A stretch of DNA of 64,000 bases from positions 1 through 64,000 of the forward strand of contig JBBBWG010020112.1 of NCBI GenBank assembly GCA_037176905.1, in the 5' to 3' direction. A program made the position numbers and the translations under genes. How positions within the stretch are numbered: the stretch's first letter is position 1; every line of letters begins with the position of its first letter. The notes beneath the pieces are model-generated. The model was not told the origin of the DNA and did no database searches. It saw nothing but the letters and a program-made list of their open reading frames with translations. The DNA is from Azolla pinnata (Eukaryota; Streptophyta; Polypodiopsida; Salviniales; Salviniaceae). Below, piece by piece: positions 25,459-38,160 of this stretch.

Positions 25459-27963
25459 GCAGCAGCAGTGGCAGTATGGAATTTGATCATCACGATCTTC
25501 AGTACGGGGATCGCACGACATTGATCAAGCCGTTGATGAATAATATTCCCGACGGGGCGATCAAACGTGGTGGTGGTGGTGGTGTGCTCGTGGAAGGGCG
25601 CGATTACTGGATCCCGACGCCGGCGCAGATCCTGATCGGCCCAACGCAGTTCGCGTGCCCCGTGTGCCACAAGACTTTCAACCGATACAACAACATGCAA
25701 GTAAGGATCACTAGCGCCCCCCGAATTCAATTTCATTAAAGTAGCAAAATCGTTAATTATTGTCGGCATATCAGCTCTTCATTATTAAAGACCCGCCGCA
25801 ATCTGCCATATGGGAGTTCATCACTAGGGCCCAAAATCTCCCGATACGTATTGCGTGCCAATACCAATCATTTTTGCATGTATATATTGTATTACAATCC
25901 GTCGGCCGTCGATGTATGAGGTACGATTGTACGCGGATGCTACGTACGCACGCATGTATGTACGGATGCTACGTACGACGTGCGATTGTACGTACGGATG
26001 CTATGCATGCATGCATAAGATGATTCCGGAGTCACCAGCTGGGGTTCATGTCTCTCACTAAGAATTAACGCCCAATTGATGGATCAACACCAAATTAATA
26101 CGATTCCGAGACTACACCCGCCTCTGTTTAAAATCGAAAACAGTGAGTAGCAAGGGAGTTCATGAGTAACAAACACTGGGCGTAGCTGGAAGCAAACCGT
26201 TAGTAAATAGCGGGGCAGGAGGATTATCATGAAACGATGAAGATGGGAAATTTGAAAGGGATTAATTAATTAAGAGAAATAGTGTATAGAATGTAACTGT
26301 AGCGGTTAGCTCGATTAGCGACGAATTTTATGTAGCAGGGCAGGCGTTAACATGTAAGTCCGAATTGATTTGGTGGGTAAATTAAGTGGACGGAAGTCCG
26401 AATTTAGAAGCTGAAATTTGTTGGGTAGATGAACTGGGCCTGATATATTTTGTGCGGAAGTAGAAGAAGGACCTTCCTTAATAAGTAGTTTGAATGGAGA
26501 AGAAAGTGGGCGGCTGCGTGCATGGTGGTTGGGTGCAGATGCACATGTGGGGGCACGGGTCGCAGTACAGGAGGGGCCCGGAGTCGCTGAGGGGATCATC
26601 ATCGTCAGCAGCAGCATCAGCAGCAGCGTCATCAGCATCAGGGCCGGAGATCATGAGGGCCGGAAATCGGCGGCCAAGGGCAGGAGCGGCCGTGAGACGG
26701 CGCAGCGCGGCGGCGGCGGCGGCGGCGGATGAGACGGCAGCAGCAGCAGCAGGAGGAGGAGGAGGAGGATCATCAGGGCGATTACAGGAAGAAGAAGAAG
26801 CAGAAGAAGAAGAAGAAGAAGAAGAAGAAGAAGAAGAGGATGAGGGTAACGAAGATATGGAGATGGAGTGGTCGTCGATGGCGAGGGCGGTGAAGAAGCC
26901 GAAGAAGAGGAAGAGGGGCGGCGGCAGGGCGGCGGCGACGTCGCTGTCATCGACGATGACGGCGATGACGTCGACGATGACGTCGACGATGACGGCGATG
27001 ACGGCGATGACGGCGACGGCGACGGCGATGACGTCGACGATGACGGCGATGACAGCGACGTCGACGGCGATGACGGCGGCGTTGATGGCGACGGCGACGA
27101 TGACGGCGGCGGCGACGATGGCGACGCTGCCGTGCTTCTGCTGCGCGCCGGGCTGCCGCAACCACGTGGCGGCGGCGCGGCCCCGGCCGCTCAAGGACCT
27201 GCGCACGCTGCAGACGCACTACCGGCGCAAGCACGGCGGGCGGCGGCCCTTCGCCTGCCGCCGCTGCGCCAAGCCCTTCGCCGTCCGCGGCGACTGGCGC
27301 ACCCACGAGAAGAACTGCGGCAAGCTCTGGTTCTGCACCTGCGGCTCCGACTTCAAGCACAAGCGCTCCCTCAAGGACCACATCCGCGCCTTCACCCGCT
27401 CCTCCTCCTCCTCCTCTTCTTCCTCCTCTTCTTCCTCTTCCTCTTCTTCTGCTTCTGCTGAATCTTCTTCTGCTTCTTCTTCTTCTTCTGCCATCGCCGG
27501 CCATCATCATCTTCATCAGCACCTGCTGCATGCCCCCTTGCACCCCATTGCCGACGGCTTCTCCCTTCATCCCTTACCTCCATCTGCTGCTGCCTCCGCC
27601 TCCGCCTCCTCCTCCTCCTCCGATCCTCTTCCAGTACCCCCTCCGCCATACCTTCGTCATCGTCTGCTTCATCTTCATCCCCAGGCGCCCCAATCCGTGA
27701 TTCGCGGCGCCGGCTTCAGCTTCCCGAGCATCGCTAATTCTGACGCCGCTTCTTTCATCGCTGCCGCCGCCGCCGGCTGCATCGAATCCAGCACTACTCC
27801 TGCTGTCGCAGATCGACGACGACGCGGCACCGCTCTTATCTCTAATTCGACGTCCGCGCCGTTAAGTACGTCGTTCCGCCATTCTTCTACCACTACAGCT
27901 GCTGACATTAATCATACTGTTCCCAGTGCTGCACCGCCCGCCACCTTTCTGTTCCACGTCTAA
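23889..27963 (+). CDS. WIP: WIP-type C2H2 zinc-finger transcription factor, strongly enlarged
   Basis: Member of the plant WIP subfamily (TT1, NTT, DOT5 in Arabidopsis), nuclear regulators of cell fate. Two exons, 23889-25700 and 26539-27963, give 1078 residues; flowering-plant members are usually about 300-400. The intron falls after the phrase NRYNNMQ, where it interrupts finger 1. Diagnostic sequence is [16 protein letters not shown] with CPVCHKTF at the end of exon 1, continuing [10 protein letters not shown] in exon 2. Then come [50 protein letters not shown] and [17 protein letters not shown] (about residues 800-889). Residues 1-570 are low-complexity: runs of D, G, H, N and S. Between SLRG (about 623) and LPCFCC (about 800) lies a spacer of A, E and alternating M-T-A, where relatives have about a dozen residues. 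The tail is S/A/P-rich. The fingers are intact, so the gene is probably functional. Confidence 0.93.
26583..27125 (+). repeat. Coding triplet-repeat block between WIP fingers 1 and 2
   Basis: Within exon 2, GCA/GCG, GGA, GAA and then ATGACG/GCG-type codons encode poly-A, poly-G, poly-E and a long alternating methionine-threonine-alanine stretch. The frame stays open throughout. Confidence 0.9.
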
Positions 27964-28061
27964 TTCAACCCACAGATCAATCCCTGAGCTAATCATCATA
28001 TCTATGATACAAGCGCCATCATTATCATCATCATCATCATCATAACCACCATCATCATCAT

Positions 28062-28093
<32 letters not shown>

Positions 28094-29560
28094 TCATGAA
28101 TCGTAGTATACTCCTCAGCTCATAACCTCAAAAACCATACACACGGATTGAAATCAAACCACTGAAACCTTCCACTGATCTCCTCCCTAATTAGTAGCAT
28201 TAATACCCTCTACTACATTCCTTCTCGATATATTCGCATTTTGATACTGATCACCACCACCCCCCCCCCCCCGCCGCCCCTCAATTATATATTTTCGGAT
28301 CCCACTATCGTTAGCTGCCATATAACATCGGTATGAGCTTCTCGAGGCGAGGCTTCTTCCAAGGCGAGATCAATCAATCCCATCTAGTACATCACTATTT
28401 GCTTGGTACAGTTCTATCATCTATAATTAGTCTAATCAGTAGGACAGCTAGATTAGTAATGATTAGGGTCGATTACATTGTCGTAGGTCTGACTTATTAA
28501 TTAGGTCACCGTGTTACATTGATAACTATCCCTGCAATCTCGCCGCCCCGCCTACTCAAGCTCATACTCAGCAATGTTATTGATGTCGAGACAGCTACAT
28601 ATAAATAGATATATAATATCATCAATTATGAACGAGCATGTGGTCGTACAAGCTATTGATGTCCAGTAATACGCGGCCATCCATTATTAATTGTATAATG
28701 AGAGCATGAATCCCCATGTCTCATTATAAGATTAATCTCGATTCTATATTATAATCAATGAATAGATCTTGTTGGTTTGACTAGATCTTATAAAAATTTG
28801 CCCCTGCTCGCAGCGACATTTTACATGCAAACGTGCTTGCTGCCTGCATCAAATCAATTAATGGTTCAGCTATTCATTCAAACGTTCAGTCATGTGACCG
28901 TTTGTTTTAATTTGTGGGCGATAAGGTGAACTAGAAGAAGCTTTTCTATGCCTACATCAGCACTGGTAATTAAGATTGTATGCCGACCTCGTCACTGCGG
29001 AATCGTGCAATTATTCCTTGATCCGATAGATTCGGCTGTTTGTGGCAGCTGTACTATTGTTGTAGAATCAACACATCTACGGCTACCCTTGGCGCCCGAA
29101 ATGTCCGTTAATATTACAGCTGTTGCAATGCAGGTCCAACGTCTATTTCTTTGATTGTTAGAAGTTACGGCTCACAAAATAGTTATTACCAGCTTGGAAT
29201 CACGTCCCTAACTGAAGTCACCTTACTCATTAGTAGTAATGGTTAATTCCTTCGTCGTTCGATTGCTTTTAAGTAGTAATAGTAATTACAAGTTACCGTT
29301 AGAGAAGCAGCACCAACAAACAGCTTTGCTATAGTATAGAAGGCCACAATATTATTCATGTAAACGACAATTGTTATCCATCGATCTCTCTTGCAGGCTT
29401 CATTTGCTCTCTCCAACCTAAGTATATTAATAATACTTATAACTCTTACATTGTATGGTTTCAACGCTTTAATCATCTATTAATCGCCTCCCGTTTTAAG
29501 TATGCACCCCTTTATGTACACATTTCGCATAATTACACAAAATAAATCCCAAAAACGCTA
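27964..29560. other. Intergenic, WIP 3' flank
   Basis: This contains a CAT/CAC trinucleotide tract at 28024-28097 and a 14-base C run near 28259-28272. The rest is AT-rich with no recognisable gene. Confidence 0.55.
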
Positions 29561-29940
29561 GATAAACATTCTGGGTCATTTCTCGTGCATTTGGATAGCC
29601 AATGACTGACCATTAACCAATCGAGGGCCTTTGGAAAGCCAATGACTGACCACAAGCCAATGAATCGTCATTTGGGTCATTTCACAAGACATTAATGGAT
29701 GACCAATGCCAATGAGCTATCATGTCGGTCATTTCACAGGACAGGCATTTTGAAAGGCCAATGAATCATGTCAGTCATTCCCCAAGCCAAGTGAGTTATT
29801 TCACATGCCAATAGATCAAGTAACTTGATTGGTGGGTCAGTTTACAAGCCAACGGAGGCCCTTTGGCAAGCATTTTGGCAAACTTGGCAAGCAATGGATT
29901 GTGAGCCATTTGACAAACAATTAGACAATGTGACTATGAA
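29561..29940. repeat. Degenerate short-unit repeat (GCCAATGA / GTCATTTCAC)
   Basis: The phrases GCCAATGA, GGTCATTTCAC and TTTGGAAAGCC recur many times with irregular spacing of about 20-60 bases. It reads like an old, decayed minisatellite. Confidence 0.6.
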
Positions 29941-31019
29941 CATTAAGAGATTTATTACTTCACTTTAAAACACAACAAGTCACTAGCATGGGCACACAGT
30001 TATGCAAAGAAGCTAGGAAGCTTCTATTGCAGAAGTGGTGCAGTGCAGAATGGAGTGCTATGTGATTGACGAGAGAGCAAGATAGTATTGCACAGAAAAA
30101 CAGGAACTAAATTATGCTTGCTCTCCTACAAACTTGCACATGGGGCAACTTATATGCATCCTCGATAGAAGGTAGCATAGCCCATAGATTACTTTTATCA
30201 AAATAGTGGGGTAATGTAAGTACATGAATAGGCATCTTAAATGTCTATTGCACATGGACATTTAAGATGCAGGTCATTTGGCAAAGTACATGAAGGAGGT
30301 GAACTCATAATGTATGAGACTCTAGTTTTGACGAGATTCTCTTTATTAGTCCATGATTGTGTCGTATAGTTGAGACTGTCACTCAACACTCTCTCAAACT
30401 CAACCTTTCGTCGTGTCTCGTTGCATTGTGGCTGCAGTTGTATTCTTCTAGTTGTGGTCTTCCCGTGCCTAAATTCAGCGGCTCTTGATGCGGCTCGATC
30501 TTCACATGGAGCTCCCTCTGCCTCCAGCTCTTTGCTTTTGTTGCTCCTTCAGCTTGTGCGGGTCCTTATGCTCTTGCTACATCTTGGGCTCCTTTGGCTC
30601 TTGCAACTCCATCTGCTCCTCGTGCGCCTTTGCCTACTGTGGTTGCTCCATGGGTTCTGCTCAACACCTTCTGTGATCTGTAGTCTTCTTGTAGCTATTG
30701 TCCGCATACTTGAACGTTTTGTTATCACGGATGTTCTATTGCGCAAGCTTTGGTGACGCAGACTTGTTACCACTCACATAGCCAAGTACTTGAGACCTCA
30801 TTTTGTTTACGCATAATTGCACTATCACGGGCTCCACCCAATTGGCTTGAATATGCATTTTATTGACGCGGACGTTACCGCAATCGCGTTTTGTTCACAC
30901 ACATTTGTTATCGCATCACAATTGGACTTTCGTTTAGGTTTTGTTTACGCGGACCCAAAACTACAATAGCATGACTTGGCTTGGTTTTGGTGTCGCGGAT
31001 CCCTAACCGCACAATCTTT
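29941..31019. other. Unassigned region
   Basis: An open plus-strand stretch at about 30370-30756 has leucine-rich or alanine-proline-rich translations depending on frame and no recognisable domain. From about 30700 to 31010 the phrase TTTTGTTTACGCGGAC and relatives recur. Similar wording is found at 39890-40060, beside the Ty3/Gypsy fossil, so both may belong to one old element family. Confidence 0.3.
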
Positions 31020-34000
31020 GAACTTTTCAATGGCAACAATCCTTAATTTTTTCGTTCTTAAAGCTATTTGGACTATTGTTTATTTAAATTTCTTATTTTT
31101 TTCCTTTAAAAATCCTTAGGCAAAAGTCTTTATTGTCATATCTGGGACACTGTAAACACCTTTTGCGGTATGTCCTTTTCAAAATTGGTTCAAGAACTTC
31201 TTCTTTCATCAAACTCTTTTTTCTCTCATATCGAAATATCTCGAAGTTATCTCCTATTCATCTATCTCTGGTTTACCTCTCTCTAAACCAAGGCTTTCTC
31301 TTTTGCTTTATTTAGGTAAAAGTAAGATTTTGAAAATTTTACAAAATATTAAAACAAGGTAAGTTTAATAGGTGTATTACTTATCTCCTTAGAGAACGCC
31401 AACCCATCTATTGAATACCAATATCCCTCATGTGACTATTGTTAGGTATATGTAATCTATAAAAATGACTAATGCTTATGAATCTATAAACTCTAAAGTG
31501 TAAAACTTCGAGATAACTTAATAAAATGATATTTTAATAAAAATGTATATTCGATTAAAACACTCGGAGGAACTGAAGTAGGATGCTTAAGAGATTGGCC
31601 CCTTACTTTTCTTTGTTTCATTTCACTTTGTTCCTCTATATCTTCGATTTGTTTGCGACAAAAGTAAAACATCGTAAAATCTTGAATGTTAAACAATTAA
31701 AGGTAAATTACTTCCCAAAATTAAGCACTAGAAATATGAGTATATTACATGTGTACAAGCACTAGATGTAGACACGACACGTGTATAATATGTGTCAACT
31801 TGATTTTACTAAATCTTGTAATCTAGAAGACACATAAAAATAATTGAATAAAAAAGGTAGTAATAATAATATATATGTATATAGATACAAACTAGAATAA
31901 ATCGTGTTTACCTATATCACCTTAAAGACCACAATTTCCTCCTAACCAAGCCAAAAAAAAACAAAGATAAAGGAAATCCAAAAACATTTAAAAAGAGAGG
32001 GACATTAGTAAACAAGCCTAAAAACAAATAAACAGATAACAAAAGATGGGCAGTCCAATGGAAAAAAAAAAATTCTAAAATTATTTAATGAAAGATTTGT
32101 CGATTAAAGTTTTAACAACCTGTCGACCAGTTGTTTCCTTGTTTATAAATTTCTATAGCTAATTATAACCGGTATGTTCATCAACCTCGAACTTTTTTAC
32201 TTGCTTGCACCCTTCTTCTAGATTATCTAATTTGACTAGCTCCCAACTTATTGTTTGAAGATTGTCATCTTGTCCTATATGCCTAGGTAATACTAACCTT
32301 TGGATTGATTTAACTAGGTACTTCGATGAGGGGGCACCAACATATTTTCAATACATAGGTCAATATCAAGTGGGGAGAGTTGGGGAATGTGTAGAGGTTT
32401 GGATTTGTGCACTAATCTTCTTAGTTAAGTAAGAAACAGGTTACTCACTCAAATTTAATTAAATAACCTATGAGACAAATGTAATCCCGACCAAATACAC
32501 AACAACAAAAATCATTAATACCGCAAGCATCTAGTCATGACATCTATGAAACAACAAAAAAAAGGTGCAAGATCAATGATTTCAATACACGATCTATCAT
32601 AGGTAGTTGTACTTGATCTAAAGCACAAAAGATATCTTTATGGAATAAAAAGAGTGTTAGTATATTAATTATTCAGTCATTTTCCAAAGATTAACACCGT
32701 CTATTTGGAAATTATGACCTTTATTGATTTCCTTTCAAATGCGTGAGTCCTCGTCCTTAAATATCTGCATAATTTGACGTGTATCATCGGCATTGATGTA
32801 CATAAGAAAACATATTAATATAATCTTTTTAAACTTCTCTTTATTTAATGACTTAAATTGTTTAACATTTCAATCTTTCGAGTGTAATTCGAAATAAAGA
32901 TCCTATAAATAAATAATTTCGATGGGAAGTGTCCGTATAAGACCACGTCTATTTATATACATAATTCATCCAAATGTAATTAAATAATTTAATCTTTTCA
33001 TTATAGCAATAAAGCTTAAAAGAACTAAAATAGATAATAAGGCGTAATTGTAAGCTTATCACATAAAGATATAACCTTATAACAACTAAATTCGAAAAAC
33101 AAAATATAATTAACTAATTAACAAAAATAATAAAATATTATAGTAAATGTTTTGAAGACCTTAAGATGGAACCCAAAAAATATCTTGGTCATAAAAATAT
33201 TTACTACACCACTTGGTCATTAAAATTAGATCACAAGAAATAGCCACCACTACTTATGAGATTAAAGATATTATCTAATGATAATATTTAAAAATATAAA
33301 TATAATAAATACATTCACAACTACAAAAAAACATTAAAATAACAGTTACCTATTTTTTTATTTGCAATTCTCCCATTGCATGACTTTTGAGACGATAGGT
33401 TGCTTTAGTATCTTACATGTACTTGCGAAGTTGTTTAACTTTTTCTTTAAAAACCTTTTGAGACTCACTCCTATCTTACTTTTCATTGACTTGGAGCGTA
33501 CCATCACTTGTGATTATAAAAACATTATATATTATGTAGTTCATCCAGATGTAATTAAACTATTCAATCTTTCTACTATATTAATAATAAAGTTTAAAAG
33601 AACTAAAACACATAGCAAGACATAATTGTAGGCTTATCACATAAAGTTATAACCTTATAAAAACTAAATACAAAAAACAAAATATCATTAATTAATTATC
33701 AAAAAGCATAAAATATAGCTCTCAAAATAACTAAATTAATAAAAAATTATATTAAATGTTTTGAAGACTTTAGGATAGAGCCCAAGAATATCTTATTCAT
33801 AAAAATATCTACTACACTTCACTTGGTCATTAAAATATGATCACCAGGAATAACCACCACTACATACAACATTCAAGATATTACCTAATGATAATATTAT
33901 AAATATAATTAAGATAATAAATACATTTAAAACTACCCAAAAACATTAAAATAACACTTATCTGCTCTTTGATTTGCAATTGCAATTGCATGACTTCCGG

Positions 34001-34308
34001 GATGATAGGTTGCCTCAATATCTGACATGTATTTGCGAAATTATTTAACCTTTTGCTTAGAAACCTTTTGAGACTCACCCTATCTTGATTTTTATTTACT
34101 TGAAGCATACCATAAATTGCGATTGTAAAAACATTATGTACTACAAAGTTCTACAAAATTGCATATACCTTCTATGTACATGCATGCATGCGTACATATA
34201 GCACACTTCACATATTGTACATCCATGCATCATCTCGCCTCTTCATGTTTATCCATGCATATGAATATGATTGTACCCTTTCTATTTTCATAACTTCAAA
34301 GAAAAATT

Positions 34309-34566
34309 TCAAAAAATAATTTTTAAATTACTATAAAGAAATCTAAAAAGTCTTACCAGATAATCATTTTTGAACTCTACAATGGCAACATTCCTTAATA
34401 TCTTCGTTCTCAAAGTTATTTGGATTGTTGTTTCTTCAAATTTATAATCTCTTCCCTTTAAAAATCCCATTGCAAAAGTCTTTATTGTTATATTTGGGAC
34501 ACCTTCGACACCATTTGCGATATTTCTTTCGTAATTTAAAATTGATCCTTGAACTACTTCAGACAT
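34309..34566 (-). pseudogene. Exon-like segment of unknown protein, copy 2
   Basis: An 85-codon open frame whose middle part aligns with the frame at 37888-38160: NITIKTFAMGFLKGRD here against DMTIKTFAKGFLKGRD there, then KFEETTIQ against KFEETIVQ. In both the shared part ends just before a CTG|GTAAG-type donor. I do not recognise the protein family. Conservation of amino-acid wording between copies suggests that the ancestor was coding. Confidence 0.4.
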
Positions 34567-36191
34567 GCTTCGAGAACTTCTTCCTTTAACAAACTCTCTT
34601 TTCTCTCACTTCAAAATATGTCAAAGTTATCTCCTCTTCATCTATTTGTAGTTGACCTCTCTCTAAACCAAGGCTTTTTCTTTTGCTTTCTTTATATAAA
34701 AAGTAAGATTTTGACAATTTTGTAAAACATAAAAAAAAACTAAGTTAATTAGTAGGTCTACTATTCATCTCCTTAGACATTTTGATCAACCCATCTACTT
34801 TAGACCAATATCTTTTATGTGACTCTATTGTTAGGGTTATGTAATCTATAAAAATGACTAATGCTTATGAATCTATAAACTCTAAAGTGGATAAGTCCCC
34901 TACAATATTAGGGCGAGACAACTCAATAAAAAATATTTTAATAAAAAATGTAAAGTATTGGGAGGAAGTGAACTAGAATGCCTAGGAGATTGGCCCACTT
35001 ACCTTCCTTCGTTTCGTTTGACTTTGCTCCATCTCTATATCCTCGACATGCTTGCAATAAAAGTAAAACATCGCAAAATTTTGACTATCAAACAATCAAA
35101 GGCAAATTATTTCTCAAACTTACGCACTAGAAAGATGAGTATACTACATGTGTACAAGTACTAGAGATACACATGGCACATATACACTTTGCGTCAACTT
35201 GATTTTATATAATTTTATAATCTGGAAGACACGTAAAATCATTGAACAAAAAAGATAGTAATAATAAATAAATAAATAAATAAATATATATATATATATA
35301 TACACACACTAGTATAAATTGTGTTTATCTATGTCATCTTAAAAACCGCAATTTCCACCCAACCAAGCCAACCGAAGGAAACATAAAAGAAATCCAAAAA
35401 CAAAAGAGAGAGAGACATTTGTAAACAAGCCTAAAAGCAAATAAAAAGATGACAAAAGATAAGTAGCCCAAGAAAAAAAAGATTCTAAAAAGATTCAATG
35501 AAAAGATTTTTCGATAAAAGATTTAACATTAATTAGTCAGGCGTTTACAAACATTAACTCCGTCTATTTGAAAATTACCATATTTATTGATTTCCTCTAA
35601 AATGCGTGAGTCGTTGCCCTTACATATCTATATAATTTGACGTGCATGATCGACATTGATCTACTTAACAAAACTTATTGATATAACCTTTTTAAATATC
35701 TTTTTATACAATGAGTTAAATCGTTTCAAATTTCAATCTTTTTTTACCTTCAAAATTGAATCGGTGAGAGTAATTAAAAAAAAAGATTGTATAAATAAAT
35801 AATTTCCGTGGGAAGTGTCTGTATAAAACCATGTTTGTTTATATACCTAGTTCATATAAATGTAATGAAACAATTCAATCTTTCTATTATAACAATAAAA
35901 CTTAAAAGAATTGAAACACATAACAAGACATAATTGTAGGCTTATAACAAGAAGTTATAACCTTATAACAACTAAATACGAAAAACAAAATATTATCAAC
36001 TAATTATTAAAAAACATAAAATATTGGCATGAAAACGAAGACCTTAGAATGGAGCCCAAGAAATATATTGGTCATAAAAATATCTACTACATTTCACTTG
36101 GTTATTAAAATAAGATCACAAGAAATAACCACCACTACTTACGAGATTGAAGATATTATCTAGTAATCATAATATTAAAAATAAAAGAAAC

Positions 36192-36209
36192 ATAATAAAT
36201 ACATTCAAA
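36192..36209. repeat. Target-site duplication, left copy
   Basis: ATAATAAATACATTCAAA, identical to 37061-37078 and flanking the LINE insertion. Confidence 0.93.
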
Positions 36210-37060
36210 GCAAGTACTATGGCGCCTCAATGGTCTTACAGGCGAATTTCGGAATGGGGTGTGGAAATGTTTGTGGGAAACAACACTACCCGCCAAAGTC
36301 ACAACTTTTAGATGGCTAGTAATGCAAGATGCAATTGTTGTGGGCAGTAAGTTGCATCAAGTTGACATTGTACACTGTCAAAGATGTGGCTATCAGATAG
36401 AGACACAACGCCATGTCTTATGGGATTGTATTCATGCTAGTAGGGTTTGGTTGAGGATTTTACGATTGTTGTGTCATTTAGATACAGATGAAAGTGTAGG
36501 TTGGGGTAATGCGGTATGGGGACGTACTGACAAGTTTTTATTTTCTTATGATAGTTTAACACAATGTCCATATAATGAGGGCTTTGTGTTTCATAGGGAA
36601 AGGTATTTTGAAGGACTATGTCTAATACAAAAGGGCAACTAAATGTAAGTAATACTGATGTATAGCAATATATAAGTGGACTTGTTATGTGGGGCATATG
36701 TAAAGCGAGATGCCTACAAGTATTTCAAGGAGTTATGGAGCCCCCTGTAGAAACAGTCAAGATAATTTGGTCGGAGCTAATGCATACCTTAAAGGGACAA
36801 TGGGATGATCTCCATGGAACTTCATAAAGATTGCCAAATCTAATACTAAGGTTTTGGAAAACTTGGGATGACCTTTGTGTATACAACTATTGTCACAGAG
36901 AAGTTAAATGAAACTTTTATCCCCCATTGTTTTTGTTCCCGCCATCAGAGGATGGATGATAGTTGGTGAATTATATACTTGTTCGAGTGTAATATTGTAA
37001 ATTCTACTTCGCCTCTAGGCGTTTTTTAATACCAAGTGGAAGAATATCGTTAAAAAAATA
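36210..37060 (+). mobile_element. 5'-truncated LINE insertion
   Basis: An 851-bp insertion flanked by a perfect 18-bp target-site duplication and ending in an A-rich tail (GTTAAAAAAATA). The plus-strand frame from 36259 encodes the zinc-binding domain found after plant LINE reverse transcriptases (zf-RVT): WKCLWETTLPAKVTTFRWLV, then C-x2-C...H-x4-C in CQRCGYQIETQRHVLWDC. A later frame, in a different register, holds MEPPVETVKIIWSELMHTL, a typical continuation, so at least one frameshift separates them. Endonuclease and reverse transcriptase are absent: a dead-on-arrival 5'-truncated copy. It sits inside copy 2 of the AT-rich repeat, and the other copies (about 33310 and 33920) show the uninterrupted site. 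Confidence 0.93.
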
Positions 37061-37078
37061 ATAATAAATACATTCAAA
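37061..37078. repeat. Target-site duplication, right copy
   Basis: Exact 18-base match to 36192-36209, directly after the A-rich tail of the LINE. Confidence 0.93.
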
Positions 37079-37887
37079 ACTACCAAAAAACGTTAAAATA
37101 ACACTTGTTCTTTGATTCGCAATTCTCCGATTGCATGACTTCCGGGATGATAGGTCGTTTAACTATCTCACATGTACTTGCGAAGTTGTTCAACCTTCTC
37201 CGTAAAAATCTTTTGAGACTCACCCCTATCTTTATCTTCATTAACTTGGAGCATACCATCACTTGTGATTATAAAAACATTATATACTATCAAATTTTTC
37301 ACAATGCCATATTTCATTTCCACATAATAATAGGGAGATTTCTTGCCCTCTATATAGATCCAAATTTTCTAATGCTTGTTGAATTGCATATGCCGAAGCT
37401 TGAAAGTAACCCAACTAAGACGATCAAATCTACAAGGTTAAGCAAAATCATTAAAAAAAACAAATTTGATTATCTCCATGCATCAATCCACCTATCTTTT
37501 CTCTACGTAAATCTATTCGTACACAATTTCCCATTGTCTACACACATTTATACATTTACATAATTATATCACATATCACATGGTTCCATGCATCTATATG
37601 TGCATCAATATACTTCACACTAACATTCATCCCCTGCATATTCGTACACACATTTATCCATGCAAATCACCCATTAACATACATATACGAAGCATGCACA
37701 CATACAAATATCCTTGCATGCCTCACACATTTAAACACAGGATACACATCACATGCATGCATGCATATATATACCTCACTTAACATATTGTACATCCATG
37801 CATCACCACGCCAATTCATGTTTACATCTATCCATGTATATTGATATGATTGTACCCATTCTATATTTTATAACCTCAAAGAAATTT

Positions 37888-38160
37888 TCAAAAAATAATG
37901 TCCATGTTACTATAAAAAAATCTAAAAAGACTTACCAGATAATAATCTTTGAACTCTACAATGACTACAGTCCTTGATTTTTTCGCTCTTAAAGCTACTT
38001 GGACTATTGTTTCTTCAAATTTCTTATCTCTTCCCTTTAAGAATCCCTTGGCAAAAGTCTTTATTGTCATATCTGGGACACTGTGGACACCTTTTGCAAT
38101 ATGTCCTTCGTAATTTAAAATTAATTCTTCAACTACTTTGAGAACTTGTTCCTTGATCAA
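37888..38160 (-). pseudogene. Exon-like segment of unknown protein, copy 3
   Basis: A 90-codon open frame, the best preserved of the three copies, with VPDMTIKTFAKGFLKGRDKK and then VIVEFKDYYL running into a consensus splice donor CTG|GTAAGT on the minus strand. A related minus-strand segment with LKRFL..RLNNFA and IIPEVMQ lies at 37080-37262 and has counterparts at 33881-34108 and about 33362-33500, which could be a second exon. The family is unknown. I cannot say whether it is still expressed. Confidence 0.4.

Noticed and set aside
26478-27206. 242-codon minus-strand frame opposite WIP exon 2
   Set aside because: It is an antisense shadow of triplet repeats (V-I-A-V runs). The zinc fingers are on the plus strand.
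37753-37977. Frames rich in H, I, Y, T around 37.5-37.8 kb
   Set aside because: Translations of ACATGCAT/ACATAC low-complexity DNA within the AT-rich array.
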